A stretch of DNA of 64,000 nucleotides from contig NZ_JAFAGT010000066.1 in the NCBI RefSeq assembly GCF_019237615.1, forward strand, positions 1 to 64,000. The letters run 5' to 3'. Shown piece after piece: positions 25,915 to 34,945 of this stretch. Origin of the DNA: Roseateles sp. GTDB lineage: Bacteria > Pseudomonadota > Gammaproteobacteria > Burkholderiales > Burkholderiaceae_C. How positions within the stretch are numbered: position 1 is the stretch's first letter; each line of letters opens with the position of its first letter. The notes beneath the pieces are model-generated. The model was not told where the DNA came from and made no database searches. It saw nothing but the letters and a program-made list of their open reading frames with translations. A program made the position numbers and the translations under genes.

Positions 25915-27221
25915 CACTGCACCTTCAGTTGGACCGCGGGGGTGACGAGGGCCGCACGCCAGGCCGGCAACAGGCCCGCAAGCAGGCTGGCCAGCAGGGA
26001 CAGGGCCAAAGTCAGGGCCAGCATGCCGGCGTCCAGCTCGGCCAGGCGGGCGTATTCGTTGGGGCTCTGGCGCACCAGCCACAGCCCGCCCTGGGCGAAC
26101 AGCAGGCCCAGGAGCGCACCGGCCATGCCCAGCAGGCCGGCCTCGACGACGAACTGCTTGAAGATGTCGCCTCGCGTCGCGCCCAGGGCGCGGCGCACGC
26201 CGATCTCGCCGCTGCGGCGCAGCGTCTTGGCCAGCAGCAGGCCCACCATGTTGACGACGCAGACGGCCAGGAAGCCGAAGGCCAGCCAGGTCTGCAGGCG
26301 CACGTCGGCGGGCAGCACCTTCTGCGCACCCAGCCAGTCCATCACGTTGCGCAGGCGCACATTGGTCGGGCGCTCGAAGCGGCCGGCCTTGCGCTGGGCC
26401 TCGGAGTAGGCGACGAGGTAGTCGCGGTAGGCGGCAGCGTCCTCGGGCTTGGCGAACTCGACCCAGTACTGGATCCACGAGCAGCTCGCGTTCAGGTCCA
26501 GCGAGGTGCCGCCGTTGGCGCCGCGGCCCCAGCAGTTGATGTTGCCCCAATGGCCCATCTTGATGGCCATCGCGGTCGAGAACGGCAGGTAGAAGTCCTC
26601 GGTCTCGGTGTAGCTGCCCAGCGTCAGGTCCCAGAAGTGGGGCTGCACCTTCCAGGGCTTGAGCACGCCGACGACGCGCAGCGGCTGGCCGCGCACGATG
26701 ACCTCGCGTCCCACGCTGTTGGCGCCGCCGAACAACTTGTCGTTCAGCGCCGCCGAGATGACGGCGACACGCGCCTCGCCCTCGTCGTCCGCGGCCGTCC
26801 ACGGGCCGCCATGCGACCAGGGCGCGTCGAACATCGCGAAGAAGTCGGCCGAGGTATAGCGCACGCTGGAGAAGATGGGCTTGATCTGCGCATCGGGCAG
26901 CGACACGGCCGTGTTGAAGCCGCTGGACATGGCCTGGCGCAGCGCCTTGCGGTCGCGCAGCAGCGCCGTCGCGTCGAAGCGGGCCAGGTCGAAGTTGGGC
27001 TCCTCGCCGGCCTTCCAGCCGATCATGTCGCCGGCATCGAGCTGCACGTTGAACAGCCGCGTGCTCTTGTGCGGGATCGGGTCGCCGGACAGCACGTGGT
27101 ACACGGTCAGCGTCGTCATGCAGGCGCCGATGCCCAGGGCCAGGGCCAGCACCATCAGCGCGGACAGGCCCTTGGCGGCCAGCGTGTTGCGCCAGGCGAG
27201 TTCGAGGTAGTGGAGGAACAT
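25914..27221 (-). CDS. FtsX-like ABC transporter permease (first of two)
   Basis: A 435-residue permease starting [21 protein letters not shown]1 (about 18-40) is followed by the periplasmic domain (about 45-300) and three C-terminal helices, with GEIGVRRALGATRGDIFKQF as the cytoplasmic coupling helix. Its start overlaps the tolC-like stop as ATGA, and its stop overlaps the next permease start. In MacAB-like machines a permease dimer drives substrate from the periplasm through the adaptor and the outer-membrane tunnel. The substrate is not predictable; peptides, lipids or antibiotics are typical. Confidence 0.9.
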   Translation of the reverse strand: MFLHYLELAWRNTLAAKGLSALMVLALALGIGACMTTLTVYHVLSGDPIPHKSTRLFNVQLDAGDMIGWKAGEEPNFDLARFDATALLRDRKALRQAMSSGFNTAVSLPDAQIKPIFSSVRYTSADFFAMFDAPWSHGGPWTAADDEGEARVAVISAALNDKLFGGANSVGREVIVRGQPLRVVGVLKPWKVQPHFWDLTLGSYTETEDFYLPFSTAMAIKMGHWGNINCWGRGANGGTSLDLNASCSWIQYWVEFAKPEDAAAYRDYLVAYSEAQRKAGRFERPTNVRLRNVMDWLGAQKVLPADVRLQTWLAFGFLAVCVVNMVGLLLAKTLRRSGEIGVRRALGATRGDIFKQFVVEAGLLGMAGALLGLLFAQGGLWLVRQSPNEYARLAELDAGMLALTLALSLLASLLAGLLPAWRAALVTPAVQLKVQ

Positions 27222-28492
27222 CAGCGGGTCTCCAGGAGGGCGTTGACGGTGGCGAGCTCGGCGTCGCCGAGCGAGCCGGCGGCCTGGTGCAGGGACAACA
27301 GGGCCAGCACATGGCGGTGGCGGGCCTGGGTCTGGGCGTTCTGCGAGCCGGCCAGGGTCTGGATGGCCAGCAGCAGGTCGGTGGTGCTGCGCGTGCCCAG
27401 CGTCAGGCCGGTGCGCGTGGCCTCCAGCGCGCGCTCGGCGGCCTCGACGGCAAGCTGCGTGGAGCGCAGCTGGATCGCGCCCTGGCCGACGGCCAGGTGC
27501 CGGGTGTGCACCTCGCGCAGCACGGCGCGGCGGCCGGCCTCGAGCTGCTCGCGCGCGGCATCGCGCTGGAAGCCGGCGCGGTCGGCCGCGGCGGCGACCG
27601 CGCCGCCGGCGAACAGCGGCACGGTCAGGCGCAGCCCGATCACGGTCGGCGTTCGACCGGCATCCTGCGCGGCCACGCCGTCGCCGCGGCGCTGCGTCGT
27701 GTCCACGCCCAGGCTCAGCGTCGGCAGATGGCCGGCGCGCGCGGCGTCGAGGCGCTGCCCGCTGGCCTGCAAGTCCAGCTGCAGCGCCTGCAGCTCGGGG
27801 TTGGCCTGCAGCGCGCGCCGGGCCCAGGCCTCGGCGTCGTCGGGCAGGGTCTGCGCATCGAGCCCGCGGCGCAGCGGCTGCAGCGCCGCGGGCGCGGCGC
27901 CGGTCAGCTGGGCCAGCGCTTCGCGGGCGTCGGCCAGGGTGAGCTCGGCGCCAAGCGTGCTGCCGCGCGCCAGCTCGCGGTAGGCGCGCGACTGGTCGAC
28001 CTCGACCTGGGCGGACAGCCCGGCCTTGAAGCGCGCGTCGGCCTCGCCGACCTGGCGGTCGAAGGCCTCCTCGTTGGCACGCGCCGTGGCCAGCTGGGCC
28101 TCGGCCGACAGCAGCCCGAAATAGGCCTCGGCGACGCGGGCGCGCGCCGCCTGCTCGGCGGCCGACAGCCGGGCAGACTGGGCCGAGGCCTGGCTGCGGC
28201 TGGCATCCCATTCGCGCAGCGCGGCAAGGTCGACCAGCGTCTGGCTGAGGCTGCTCGTCGTCGTGCGTGAACGGCCGCCACTGTTCTCGCGCTGCTCGCT
28301 GCTCTGCAGGCTCCATTGCGGCAGCAGGGCCGCGCGGACGCCGCGGCTGGCGGCCTCCTGCGCACCGTTGTAGGCCGCCGCCTGGCGCAGCAGCGGGTCG
28401 GCCGCGCGGGCCTGGGCCCAGACCTGCAGCAAGTCATCGGCGCGGGCCGCGGTGGCGGCCAGCAGCGCGAGGAAAAGGATCGAAACGCGCAT
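27221..28492 (-). CDS. TolC-family outer-membrane efflux protein
   Basis: A 423-residue outer-membrane factor with a signal peptide ([18 protein letters not shown]). Two repeats of long coiled-coil helices plus short strands follow: [20 protein letters not shown] (about 120-140), [16 protein letters not shown] (about 155-170), and in the second repeat [20 protein letters not shown] (about 365-385), the paired signature of OEP domains. It forms the tunnel for the exporter encoded around it. It lies between the ATPase gene (5-base gap) and the first permease (4-base overlap), an uncommon gene order. Confidence 0.92.
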   Translation of the reverse strand: MRVSILFLALLAATAARADDLLQVWAQARAADPLLRQAAAYNGAQEAASRGVRAALLPQWSLQSSEQRENSGGRSRTTTSSLSQTLVDLAALREWDASRSQASAQSARLSAAEQAARARVAEAYFGLLSAEAQLATARANEEAFDRQVGEADARFKAGLSAQVEVDQSRAYRELARGSTLGAELTLADAREALAQLTGAAPAALQPLRRGLDAQTLPDDAEAWARRALQANPELQALQLDLQASGQRLDAARAGHLPTLSLGVDTTQRRGDGVAAQDAGRTPTVIGLRLTVPLFAGGAVAAAADRAGFQRDAAREQLEAGRRAVLREVHTRHLAVGQGAIQLRSTQLAVEAAERALEATRTGLTLGTRSTTDLLLAIQTLAGSQNAQTQARHRHVLALLSLHQAAGSLGDAELATVNALLETR

Positions 28493-28497
28493 GAATC

Positions 28498-29193
<696 letters not shown>

Positions 29194-29207
29194 CGTGTTT
29201 CCCTTGC

Positions 29208-30485
29208 TTAATCCGCGATCAGGACGCGCTCCGCGCCCTTGAAGTTGTCCGACCCGGAGATGACGACCCGGTCGCCTGCGACCAGGCCCGAGACCACCTC
29301 CACCCGTTCCAGAGAGCGCGCGCCCAGCTTGACGGCGACCTTCTCCGCCACGCCGTTGCGCACCACGTAGGCCTGGCTGCCGCCGCCTTCGTCGACGAAG
29401 CTGCCGTTGGCCACGCCCAGCACCTTGTCGCGGCGGTCCAGCAGCACGCGCACCGACAGGCGCTGGTTCTGGCGCAGCTGCTCGGGCTGCCTGCCGTCAA
29501 ATCGCAGCCGCGCGCTGACCTCGCCGTTGACGACCTCCGGCGACACCGAGCTGACCTGGCCGGCCCAGCGCTGGCCGTTGCCGCTGATCTCGCCGGGCAT
29601 GCCGGGTTGCAGCTCGCGGGCGAAGCTCTCCGCCACCTGCATCTGCACCTCCAGCGCCGACAGGTCGATGACCGACAGCAGCTTGGCGTCGCGGGCGACG
29701 TTGGTGCGGTCGGCGATGAAGAGCTGGCCCACCTGGCCGTCCACCGGCGAGCGCACCTGAAGCTCGGCCACCTGGCGCTCCAGGTCGGCCACCAGCAGCT
29801 GCTGGCGCGCCAGCGCGCTCTGCTTTGCCTGCACGTCGAGCTTGAGGCTGTCGGTCTTGAGGCCGCGCAGGTCGCGGGCCTGATCCAGCGCCAGCTTGGC
29901 CTTGGCCAGCGCGTCCTGGGCGCGCTCGACCTGCATGCGCGCCGTCGCGCCGGCCTCGAAGGCCTGGGTCTGGCGGGTCAGGTCGTTGGCGGCGGTCTGC
30001 TGGTCGATGCGGGCGTTCTCGTAGGCGCTCTGCAGCGCGGCGGTCTGCTGGCGGGCCTCGACCTCGGCGCGGGCCAGGTCGGCCTTCAGCGCGTCGACAT
30101 GGCTGCGCTCCTGGGCCAGGCGATTGGTCAGCTCGGGCGAGTCGACGCGGGCCAGCACCTGGTCGCGCTTGACGGGGTCGCCGGCCTGCACGACGAGCGT
30201 CACGGTGCCGGCGCCCTGGGCATAGAGCGTGGGACTCTGCGCGGCGACGACGCGGCCCTCGCCGGCGACGTCGCGCGTCAGCGGCGCGACGTCGACGGTG
30301 GCCAGCGACAGCCGGCCGGCGCTGACGGCCGATTCTGCGGACAGTGCCTGGCGCAGGCGCCCCCCGCCGAGCAGCAGGCCGGCGGCAACGATGGCCGCGC
30401 CGCCGGCCAGCAGCAGCGGCCAGCGCCGGGACTTGGGAGCGAGCGTGCGGTCCTGCTCGGAGGTGTCGCGAAAGCCAGTTTTCAT
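29208..30485 (-). CDS. HlyD/MacA-type periplasmic adaptor of an ABC exporter
   Basis: A 425-residue membrane-fusion protein. A short cytoplasmic start (MKTGFRDTSEQDRTLAPKSR) precedes one transmembrane helix (about 24-45). A biotinyl-lipoyl half (GDPVKRDQVLARVDSPEL, about 100), a long coiled-coil hairpin (about 115-225, rich in Ala/Gln/Leu), the returning lipoyl half (VRSPVDGQVGQLF, about 243) and a C-terminal beta-barrel with GLVAGDRVVISG follow. It is the first gene of the exporter operon. No clear Shine-Dalgarno precedes the ATG, and a sigma-54-type promoter immediately upstream would start the mRNA within a base or two of it. Confidence 0.92.
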   Translation of the reverse strand: MKTGFRDTSEQDRTLAPKSRRWPLLLAGGAAIVAAGLLLGGGRLRQALSAESAVSAGRLSLATVDVAPLTRDVAGEGRVVAAQSPTLYAQGAGTVTLVVQAGDPVKRDQVLARVDSPELTNRLAQERSHVDALKADLARAEVEARQQTAALQSAYENARIDQQTAANDLTRQTQAFEAGATARMQVERAQDALAKAKLALDQARDLRGLKTDSLKLDVQAKQSALARQQLLVADLERQVAELQVRSPVDGQVGQLFIADRTNVARDAKLLSVIDLSALEVQMQVAESFARELQPGMPGEISGNGQRWAGQVSSVSPEVVNGEVSARLRFDGRQPEQLRQNQRLSVRVLLDRRDKVLGVANGSFVDEGGGSQAYVVRNGVAEKVAVKLGARSLERVEVVSGLVAGDRVVISGSDNFKGAERVLIAD

Positions 30486-30496
30486 GCCCGGCTTCT

Positions 30497-30512
30497 TGCA
30501 AGCCGTATGCCA
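30497..30512 (-). promoter_or_regulatory. Candidate sigma-54 (-24/-12) promoter of the ABC exporter operon
   Basis: Read on the minus strand from 30512 to 30497 the sequence is TGGCATACGGCTTGCA. This matches the sigma-54 consensus TGGCAC-N5-TTGC, with GG and GC at the correct distance. The predicted start site is about 30486, directly before the adaptor ATG at 30485, so the transcript would be nearly leaderless. The match is good but short; the palindromic site upstream strengthens it. Confidence 0.6.
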
Positions 30513-30553
30513 GCGCCACCACCTAGAAGAATCAACGACTTAGAAGCGAAACC

Positions 30554-30580
30554 ACTGTCCGCGGACAGCGCGCGGACAGT
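30554..30580. promoter_or_regulatory. Palindromic enhancer-like site upstream of the exporter operon
   Basis: CTGTCCGCGGACAG (30555-30568) is a perfect 14-base palindrome, and a further half-site CGCGGACAGT follows at 30571-30580. As a whole, ACTGTCCGCG (30554-30563) and CGCGGACAGT mirror each other around 7 bases. The centre is roughly 70-80 bases upstream of the sigma-54-like start, the usual place for the binding site of an NtrC-type activator. The pair at 46181-48885 is the best candidate to bind it. Confidence 0.6.
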
Positions 30581-30630
30581 CCGAGTGGCGGCCGCGGCGG
30601 GCCGCCGCGGCGCGCACAAGCCCTAACCGG

Positions 30631-30717
30631 TCAGCCCACCGCGACCAGGAAGCAATAGGCCAGCACGGCCATCGACAGGCAAGCACCGAACAAGGGGAAC
30701 GTGGTTCTGATCATCAT
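30631..30717 (-). CDS. 28-residue single-pass membrane protein (small ORF)
   Basis: An ATG at 30717 preceded by GGAG with a 6-base gap starts a 28-codon frame beginning MMIRTTFPLFGACLSMAVLA and ending in YCFLVAVG before a TGA at 30631-30633. Apart from the first few residues it is one hydrophobic helix. It starts 36 bases after the DUF1501 stop in the same direction, so it may be the third gene of that operon. Size and composition resemble small regulatory membrane proteins, but no family is known to me. Confidence 0.5.
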   Translation of the reverse strand: MMIRTTFPLFGACLSMAVLAYCFLVAVG

Positions 30718-30753
30718 CTCGTTCTCCATCCGTCCGAACAGTGCCGCGCGCCT

Positions 30754-31989
30754 TCAGGTGCGCAGCAGCTTGTCCGCATAGCGCCAACTTTGCGGGCCTT
30801 GTGGAAACACTGCGGCCAGCGCGGTCTCAGACAGGCCCAGGTGCCGCTGCAGCAGCGGCGCCAGCACCTGGCGGAAGTCCGTCCGCACGGCCAGGTCGCG
30901 GCCGTCGGCCAGCGCGCCGGCATCCAGGCCCGGCCATTCGCCCAGCACCTGGCCGCCGGCCACCGGACCGCCCAGCAGCCAGATGACGTTGCCGCGGCCA
31001 TGGTCGGTGCCGCCGTTGCCGTTCTGGCGCAGCGTGCGGCCGAACTCGCTGGCGACGACGATGACGGTGTCCTGCAGCGCATCGCCCAGGCCCTGGCCCA
31101 GCGCATCCAGGCCCTCGCCCAGACTGGCCAGGCGGTTGGCCAGCTGGCCGCGGGCGGCGCCCTGGTTGACATGGGTGTCCCAGCCGCCCACGGCCGTGAA
31201 GGCGAGCTGGGTGTGGGGGTCGTTGCGGATCAGCTGGCCCAGGCGGCGCGCATCGGCCGCGAAGCTGCGCGCGGACGGCGCACCGGCGTCGGCGCTGGGG
31301 TCCATGGCACGCGGCTCGGCCGCCGCCATGCTGCGCGCCATCTCGCCACGGCCCTCCGTGGTCTCGCGCAGCGTGCCGCTGAGCGGCGCGTCGCCGGCGT
31401 AGAGCCGTGCCAGGCTGGCCTGCATCTGCGGGTTGTCGATGGCGCGGCGCTGCATCGCGCCGGGCCCCAGGCCCAGGCTGGCGACGCTGGCCGGGCCGGC
31501 GAAGATGCGCGGCGGCGTCTGCCCCATGCTGATGGCCCGCGTGGGCGTGGGCTCGCCGGGCAGCGCGGTCAGCAGCCGGTTCATCCAGCCGTCGGGCGTG
31601 GACTTGCGGCCCGGCGTGCCGGATTCGAAATAGTCCTGCGCGTCGAAGTGGGATCGCGTCGGGTCGGGCGAGCCGCTGGCGTGCACGAAGGCGAGCTGGC
31701 CGCCGTCCCATCGGCGCTTCAGAGGGGCCAGCGCCGGGTGCAGGCCGAACAGCGAGTCAAGCTTGAGCAGGCCGTCCTCGGCGCCGGGCGGCGCGATGGC
31801 GATCTGCGGGCGGTTGGCGGCGTACTCGCGCTCGCCATAGGGCGCGACGACCGAGAGGCCGTCGACCGCGCCGCGCAGCATGACGACGATGAGCTTGCGC
31901 TGGGTGATCTCGCCCTGCGCATGCAGCAGGGCCGGCGGCAGGCCGGCGAGCGTGAAGGCACCGAAGTGCAGGAGTTGGCGGCGCAGCAT
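30754..31989 (-). CDS. DUF1501 family exported protein
   Basis: A 411-residue protein of the sulfatase-like DUF1501 family, found next to DUF1800 in many bacteria. The N-terminus (MLRRQLLHFGAFTLAGLPPA) resembles a Tat or Sec signal with twin Arg. Family landmarks: KLIVVMLRGAVDGLSVVAPYG (about 31-51), GSPDPTRSHFDAQDYFESGTPG (about 105-127), GGWDTHVNQG (about 277) and VVASEFGRTLRQN (about 315). His and Asp residues fit an alkaline-phosphatase-like metal site. The biochemical role is unknown. It starts 6 bases after the DUF1800 stop. Confidence 0.92.
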   Translation of the reverse strand: MLRRQLLHFGAFTLAGLPPALLHAQGEITQRKLIVVMLRGAVDGLSVVAPYGEREYAANRPQIAIAPPGAEDGLLKLDSLFGLHPALAPLKRRWDGGQLAFVHASGSPDPTRSHFDAQDYFESGTPGRKSTPDGWMNRLLTALPGEPTPTRAISMGQTPPRIFAGPASVASLGLGPGAMQRRAIDNPQMQASLARLYAGDAPLSGTLRETTEGRGEMARSMAAAEPRAMDPSADAGAPSARSFAADARRLGQLIRNDPHTQLAFTAVGGWDTHVNQGAARGQLANRLASLGEGLDALGQGLGDALQDTVIVVASEFGRTLRQNGNGGTDHGRGNVIWLLGGPVAGGQVLGEWPGLDAGALADGRDLAVRTDFRQVLAPLLQRHLGLSETALAAVFPQGPQSWRYADKLLRT

Positions 31990-31995
31990 GTCGGG

Positions 31996-33549
31996 TCACC
32001 TTCTCATGAAGTCGGGGCTGGCCAGCAGCAGCGCGACCTGCTGCGCCGGCGGCTCGGCGGCCAGCGTGCGGCGCGTGGGCTCGCTGAGCGAGGCGCCCAG
32101 CGTGGCGCCCAGCCGCTCCGGGCTGACGCCGCTGCGCTGGCCCAGCGTCGTCGCGAGCTGCACGCGCTGCGTCAGCGCCTCGGGGTTGCGCCAGGCGGCG
32201 GCCGTGTTCTTGTAGCCGTCGGGCGTGGCCGCGCCATACAGCGGCTGGCCGGCCTGGCTCAGCGCCGCCAGCAGGCTCTGCGGGTTGGCCAGCGGCAGGT
32301 CCAGCGCGCGCAGGCTGGACAGCAGGTACTGATAGGGCGTCTTGAACTTGGCCTGGTAGGCCTCGCGGCTCCAGAACTCGTCGGCGCGCAGCAGCGTGCG
32401 CGTGAACTCGCGCAGGTCGCCGCCGCTGGCCCTGAAGTTGTCGGCCAGCCGGGCGACGAGGGCCGGCGGCGGTTCGTCCGCGACGAAGGCCTGGGCGAAC
32501 TTGAAGGCCAGGTGGCGGGCCGTGGCCGGGTGGGCGGCCAGCACGTCCAGCGCGCGCTCGCCCTCGGCCTGGCCGGCGCCCCTGACCGTCTGGCCCAGCC
32601 AGGTCTTGACGCCGGCGTCATGCTTGCGCGCATCGAAGGCAAAGAGGTCGCCGGAGCCACCGGCCAGGACCTTGCGCGAATCCAGGCCCCAGCCGGTCAG
32701 CATGCGCGCCAGCTCGGTCACGTCGCGCTGGGTGTAGCCGCCGTCCACACCCAGCGTGTGCAGCTCCATCAGCTCGCGGGCGTAGTTCTCGTTCAGCCCG
32801 TGGGGCACGCCGGCCTTGAGCTCGGGGTTGGCCTCGAGCAGCCGGCGCGCGCGCTGCGGTGGCTCGTAGCCGGCGACGACGCTCTGGGCGTTGTCGAGGT
32901 AGATCAGCATCGCCGGATGCTTGGCGGTCGCGCCCAGCATGTCGCGGAAGCGCCCCAGCACATGCGGCCGGATGGCCCGCTGCTCGTAGTCGGCCACCAG
33001 CACGCCGACCGCGTTCTTGCCGGCAAAGACGTTGAAATGGTTGAACCAGAACTCGGCCAGCACCTCCTCCAGCTGGGCGGGGCTCTGAAGCGCTCGCGAC
33101 AGGCGGGCCGTCGCGGCCTGGACGACGAGGGGGCGCACCTTGTCGCGCACGGCGTTCAGCGCGTCGGCGTCGGGCGTCATGCCCCGGGCCTGCTCGCGGC
33201 GGGCCTCGCGCGCCGCCCTGACGGCCTCGCGGTAGCGGCCCAGCAACTCGGCCTGGCCGAGTTGCAGCACATCGAGGCCGGCCAGCGTACTGCTCAGGCC
33301 GTCCGGCTGCGGCAGGCGGCGCGGGTCCAGCTGCTCGCTCAGGAAGCGCTCCAGCCAGGGGCCGGCACCCTGCGCGGCAATGGCCGCCGCGTCACCGGGG
33401 CGCGGGCCGTAGCCCAGGCGGTTCAACGCATGCAGGGCGCGCTCGTCCGCGCTCAGCGGCGCCAGCGCCGCTGCCGGCGCGCGCCGGGCCAGCATCATGG
33501 CCCCGGCGAGCGCGGCGCCGCTGCCGAGCAAGAAGCGACGGTTCATCAT
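31996..33549 (-). CDS. DUF1800 family exported protein
   Basis: A 517-residue protein. The start MMNRRFLLGSGAALAGAMML carries a twin-arginine type signal (NRRFLLG). The mature part is mostly helical, with family blocks LHALNRLGYGPRPGD (about 40-54), EVLAEFWFNHFNVFAGKN (about 160-178), GLNENYARELMELHTLGVDGGY (about 255-276) and LARMLTGWGLD (about 285). DUF1800 and DUF1501 nearly always occur as a pair and are presumed to work together in the periplasm; their reaction is not known. It is the first gene of this operon. Confidence 0.93.
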   Translation of the reverse strand: MMNRRFLLGSGAALAGAMMLARRAPAAALAPLSADERALHALNRLGYGPRPGDAAAIAAQGAGPWLERFLSEQLDPRRLPQPDGLSSTLAGLDVLQLGQAELLGRYREAVRAAREARREQARGMTPDADALNAVRDKVRPLVVQAATARLSRALQSPAQLEEVLAEFWFNHFNVFAGKNAVGVLVADYEQRAIRPHVLGRFRDMLGATAKHPAMLIYLDNAQSVVAGYEPPQRARRLLEANPELKAGVPHGLNENYARELMELHTLGVDGGYTQRDVTELARMLTGWGLDSRKVLAGGSGDLFAFDARKHDAGVKTWLGQTVRGAGQAEGERALDVLAAHPATARHLAFKFAQAFVADEPPPALVARLADNFRASGGDLREFTRTLLRADEFWSREAYQAKFKTPYQYLLSSLRALDLPLANPQSLLAALSQAGQPLYGAATPDGYKNTAAAWRNPEALTQRVQLATTLGQRSGVSPERLGATLGASLSEPTRRTLAAEPPAQQVALLLASPDFMRR

Positions 33550-33645
33550 GAGCGGTCTCCGGTGTCTTGCACCGAAGAATCGCCCGGCTCGCGCAAGGCC
33601 TTGTGGCCGATGCGCAAAGATTTGTATCGACCCCTTGGACTGGCG

Positions 33646-34017
33646 CTAGCCGATCCAGCGTTCCAGGCTGCGCAGCGTGGCGGCCACGTCCAGCGGCTTG
33701 GTCCAGTAGCCGTCGTAGCCATGGCTGCGCGCCAGCTGGTCAGCCACGGACTCGGACTCGGCAGTCACCAGCAGGGCCGGCACGCTGCCGGGCAGGCCGT
33801 CGGCGCGCAACTGGGCCAGCAGCTCCTCGCCGCCCACGTCGGGCAGGTGCAGGTCGCACAGCAGCAGGTCAATGCGGCCCTGCATGGCCAGGCGCCGCGC
33901 CTCCGCGCCGCTGCGCGCCACCTGCAGGCTGCAGCCGGGCCGCAGCTCGAGGATGCCCTGCATCAGCATCGCATTGACCGGGTCGTCCTCCACATACAAG
34001 ACCTGGCGCGTCGTCAT
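33646..34017 (-). CDS. Single-domain (CheY-like) response regulator
   Basis: A 123-residue receiver without output domain. Start at ATG 34017 because GGAGG lies just upstream; the frame extends 7 codons further. Acidic pocket ED(D) at about 10-12 (YVEDDP), phosphoryl Asp55 in LLLCDLHLPD, Thr near 85 (VTAES) and Lys near 103 (YWTKPLD) are all present, so it should be phosphorylated. With no partner domain it may act as a phosphate sink or bind a target protein. It is divergent from the QseBC-like operon and shares its intergenic region. Confidence 0.88.
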   Translation of the reverse strand: MTTRQVLYVEDDPVNAMLMQGILELRPGCSLQVARSGAEARRLAMQGRIDLLLCDLHLPDVGGEELLAQLRADGLPGSVPALLVTAESESVADQLARSHGYDGYWTKPLDVAATLRSLERWIG

Positions 34018-34099
34018 GCCCCCCTCCTTCAGCGGCATGCGACGGCCCGCATGGGGTGAAGACGGGTGCTGGGGCGTTCTCGGCGGACGATGGGCATGA

Positions 34100-34144
34100 C
34101 GGTCAATCGGTAATTTCTGACGTAATTGTCAAATCTATTGACCG
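34100..34144. promoter_or_regulatory. 8-base inverted repeat between two divergent response-regulator genes
   Basis: CGGTCAAT (34100-34107) and ATTGACCG (34137-34144) are perfect inverted copies separated by 29 AT-rich bases; a related half-site, GATCAAT, follows at 34149-34155. The spacing places the arms on one DNA face about four turns apart. OmpR-type regulators usually bind direct repeats, so this could be an operator for the regulator at 34268 or for another factor. No firm -35/-10 pair was assigned. Confidence 0.4.
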
Positions 34145-34267
34145 CGCCGATCAATACACCCGCCCCCAAGCGAGGGGGCCTGTGGCAAGTCCTGACGCCC
34201 GCGGCGAAACCCGCGGGCCTCGGGCCGAGCCGTCAGAATCCGGGGCATCACCGCCCACCCCGCCCGC

Positions 34268-34945
34268 ATGCGCCTGCTCCTCGTTGAAGACGACCCCATG
34301 ATCGGCGAAAGCCTGCGCGAGGCCCTGCGCCGCCAGGGCTTCGCGGCCGACTGGGTGCGCGACGGCCAGGCCGCCGACGCGGTGCTGGCCAGCGGCGAGC
34401 GCTTCGACGCCGTGCTGCTGGACCTGGGCCTGCCCAAGCGCGGCGGGCTGGACGTGCTGAGGAGCCTGCGCGCCCGCGGCGACGCGACGCCCGTGCTCGT
34501 GATGACGGCGCGCGACGCACTGACCGACAAGGTCGCCGGCCTGGACGCCGGCGCGGACGACTACCTCGTCAAGCCCTTCGAGCTGGACGAGCTGCTTGCC
34601 CGGCTGCGCGCCGTCACGCGCCGCCACGGCGGCCGCACCGACACCGCCCTGGCCGTGGCCGACCTGCGGCTGGACCCGGCCACCCGGGAGGTCAGCCGCG
34701 CGGGGCGCCCCATCCTGCTGTCGGCGCGCGAGTTCGCGCTGCTGCAGGCGCTGCTGGAGCGGCCCGGCGCCATCGTGTCGCGCGCCCAGCTGGAGGACCG
34801 CCTCTACGGCTGGGGCGAAGAGCTGGAGAGCAACGCCATCAGCGTCTACATGCACCAGCTGCGCAAGAAGCTCGGCGCCGATCTGCTGCACACGGTGCGC
34901 GGCCTGGGCTACTACGCCGGTCCCGAGAAGGGCGGTGCGGCATGA
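34268..34945 (+). CDS. OmpR/PhoB-family response regulator (QseB/TctD-like)
   Basis: A 225-residue two-domain regulator. The receiver (1 to about 115) has the acidic pair ED at 8-9, phosphoryl Asp52 (VLLDLGLP), Thr in VMTARDA and Lys in YLVKPFEL (about 102). The winged helix (about 125-220) has SAREFALLQALLERPGAIVS and SVYMHQLRKKLGADLLHTVR, typical of the QseB/PmrA/TctD branch. Its stop overlaps the kinase start (ATGA), so the two form a co-translated pair. Targets are unknown. Confidence 0.94.
   Translation: MRLLLVEDDPMIGESLREALRRQGFAADWVRDGQAADAVLASGERFDAVLLDLGLPKRGGLDVLRSLRARGDATPVLVMTARDALTDKVAGLDAGADDYLVKPFELDELLARLRAVTRRHGGRTDTALAVADLRLDPATREVSRAGRPILLSAREFALLQALLERPGAIVSRAQLEDRLYGWGEELESNAISVYMHQLRKKLGADLLHTVRGLGYYAGPEKGGAA

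Noticed and set aside
30790-34059. A plus-strand open frame of more than 1000 codons over DUF1501, DUF1800 and the response regulator
   Set aside because: It is antisense to three genes with clear family motifs, is mainly Gln/Arg/Ala/Gly without domains, and is open only because of the GC-rich codon use.
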